From: Emydura subglobosa
Lineage: Eukaryota; Chordata; Testudines; Chelidae
DNA: 64,000 nt
Direction: 5' to 3'
Assembly (NCBI GenBank): GCA_007922225.1
Contig: ML679962.1
Span: 35,199,563 to 35,263,562 of the forward strand
Below are positions 62,986 to 64,000 of the stretch, piece by piece (position 1 is the first letter of the stretch; every line of letters starts with the position of its first letter). Both the position numbers and the translations under genes were made by a program. The notes below the pieces were generated by a model. The model made no database searches. It saw only the letters and a program-made list of their open reading frames with translations, and was not told the origin of the DNA.

Positions 62986-63031
62986 TTAGTGCCAGCATTA
63001 CTAGTGTCACCTATTGTCTAGTTATTCCTAC

Positions 63032-63131
63032 CTCAAAATCTTTTGGGTGGAACATGTTCCTGATGACAACAACACGCTCATATCGCAATCGAGTTGTAGC
63101 ATCCTTCTTCTCAGGCCTCCAATCCAACTGT
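63032..63131 (-). CDS. HTATSF1: HTATSF1 internal exon (linker before the UHM domain)
   Basis: This is the most 5' HTATSF1 exon in the window. It reads QLDWRPEKK...RYERVVVIRNMFHPKDFE, 33 codons preceded by one phase base. It closely matches the human segment between the first RRM and the second, U2AF-homology (UHM) domain; the VVVIRNMF part is the first beta strand (RNP2-like) of that domain. The acceptor is ...CATTAG and the donor is GAG|GTAGGA, leaving phase 0, which agrees with the next exon. HTATSF1 is a nuclear protein linked to the U2 snRNP and to transcription elongation. The N-terminal RRM1 exons must lie beyond the right edge, so the gene is partial here because of the window and not because it is broken. 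Confidence 0.93.
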
Positions 63132-64000
63132 CTAATGAAATGAAGCAATAGTAAGAAGACATTGTTGCGCCTCTCTTCAGTTTCTACAAGTATTTGTTGA
63201 AAAAAATCATTAATTTGACATACACATTTCAGTAGCAACAGCTACTTTGGTTCAGAAGAATTACTTAAATCTTTTAGACAATAGAATGGAAAGTGATCTG
63301 TAAGTTAATCACTGTTCCCCTTGCAAAGCAGCCTTAAATACCATAAATATGCATAAGATGGCACATAATACAGATACAAGCCAAATTTAACTTCAGTGGT
63401 CACTGAAGTTTACTGAACCTTGAGAAATATTCTGTAGGTTACAATTGAACAGGAGCATGGGGTAAGAAAAGGAGGTAGGGAAACAGTGAGGCTAATAAGA
63501 ACCTTGAACAATTTAGGACACGATATTTGAAGTCACTTACTGACAGAGTTCAGACTGGGATTAATTTTTTAAAAAGTTAACAGAATACCAGTTTCAAAGT
63601 ACAACAAACACCTAAAGATGTCCAAAAAGGTGTTTGAAAATTGTATTTGTATTCTCTCATAAGCTCACGCTGTCTTTCAGTAAAATTTTATTGCTTGCAT
63701 TTCAAACACTTCATGTTCTTTATAGTACATTATCATAAAAATATTGTGCCACAATGTACATCCTTGGCCACACCCTGAATGTAGTTGCTAAGTTATATGT
63801 TCTATGAATTCTCATTTTGACTATGGTTGGTAGGGCTTGTAGAAATTGTACCTATTGTAGTAGTCTAGCTGAAACTTGCCTTGGTTCCATTAACATTTAT
63901 CAATCTCAGAATCTTAGAAGGAAGTCTGATTTAGTGAAACTACTTATTTCTGATGCTTCTGGGATTTCTGACGGTCACTATGCGAGTTGATTAAGGTTTT
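63132..64000 (-). other. HTATSF1 intron continuing past the window edge
   Basis: This sequence lies upstream of the linker exon on the minus strand. I found no further HTATSF1 exon here, so the RRM1 exons should lie to the right of the window. Confidence 0.7.

Larger units (their letters stand above)
57824..63031 (-). other. HTATSF1 intron with repeats
   Basis: This 5.2-kb intron lies between the linker exon and the first UHM exon. It contains a Penelope-like end at 58763-58896, a palindromic miniature element at 60739-60893, an A23 tract at 61142-61164 and an unnamed interspersed repeat at 62555-62985. Otherwise it is AT-rich unique sequence without a recognisable gene. Confidence 0.8.

Noticed and set aside
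1..64000. CRISPR arrays, bacterial operons, rRNA and intact retroviral genes
   Set aside because: No regularly spaced direct repeats, no Shine-Dalgarno-led gene clusters and no gag/pol frames were seen; the sequence is vertebrate.

Overview
The window is a gene-poor stretch of amniote nuclear DNA, most likely from a turtle and less likely a crocodilian. The evidence is spliced vertebrate genes with GT-AG introns, abundant CR1 LINE 3' ends, MIR-type SINEs, hAT and TA-target-site miniature elements, and palindromic terminal repeats of Penelope-like elements. There is no bacterial operon, CRISPR array, rRNA or intact viral genome. The species call is inference from repeat content.

Three protein-coding loci can be supported, all on the minus strand. 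From the right edge leftwards: (1) the 3' half of HTATSF1, with four coding exons at 63032-63131, 57734-57823, 56963-57100 and 56201-56482. Its N-terminal exons lie outside the window. (2) VGLL1, with coding exons at 45282-45492 and 44073-44474 and a terminal exon I could not find. (3) A teleost-multiple-tissue (TMT/encephalopsin-class) opsin locus, with a first exon at 19823-20159 inside a strong CpG island and a TM6-TM7 exon at 11607-11843. The exon that should encode TM3-TM5 and the C-terminal tail exon were not seen, and TM1 is shortened in frame. The locus is therefore either a decaying gene or one with exons I cannot recognise.

The order HTATSF1 then VGLL1, in the same orientation, matches human Xq26.3. 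CD40LG, the next human neighbour, was not recognised here, and the opsin lies on the side where it would be expected.

Layout: 1-11.6 kb is intergenic with old repeats. 11.6-20.2 kb is the opsin locus, and its CpG island spans about 19.55-20.95 kb. 21-44 kb is intergenic and repeat-rich, with a nested Penelope/CR1 block at 34.6-35.6 kb and a possible solo LTR at 43.25-43.77 kb. 44.07-45.5 kb is VGLL1. 45.5-51.5 kb is intergenic with a CR1 fragment. 51.5-56.2 kb is AT-rich, repeat-poor DNA downstream of HTATSF1 that may be a long 3' UTR. 56.2-64 kb is HTATSF1 exons and introns.

The most interesting signals are hammerhead-ribozyme-like folds in two palindromic repeats (21.4 kb and 47.2 kb) whose core is echoed in the Penelope-like ends, the degenerate opsin, and a 27-bp microinversion inside a CR1 tail at 3.25 kb.
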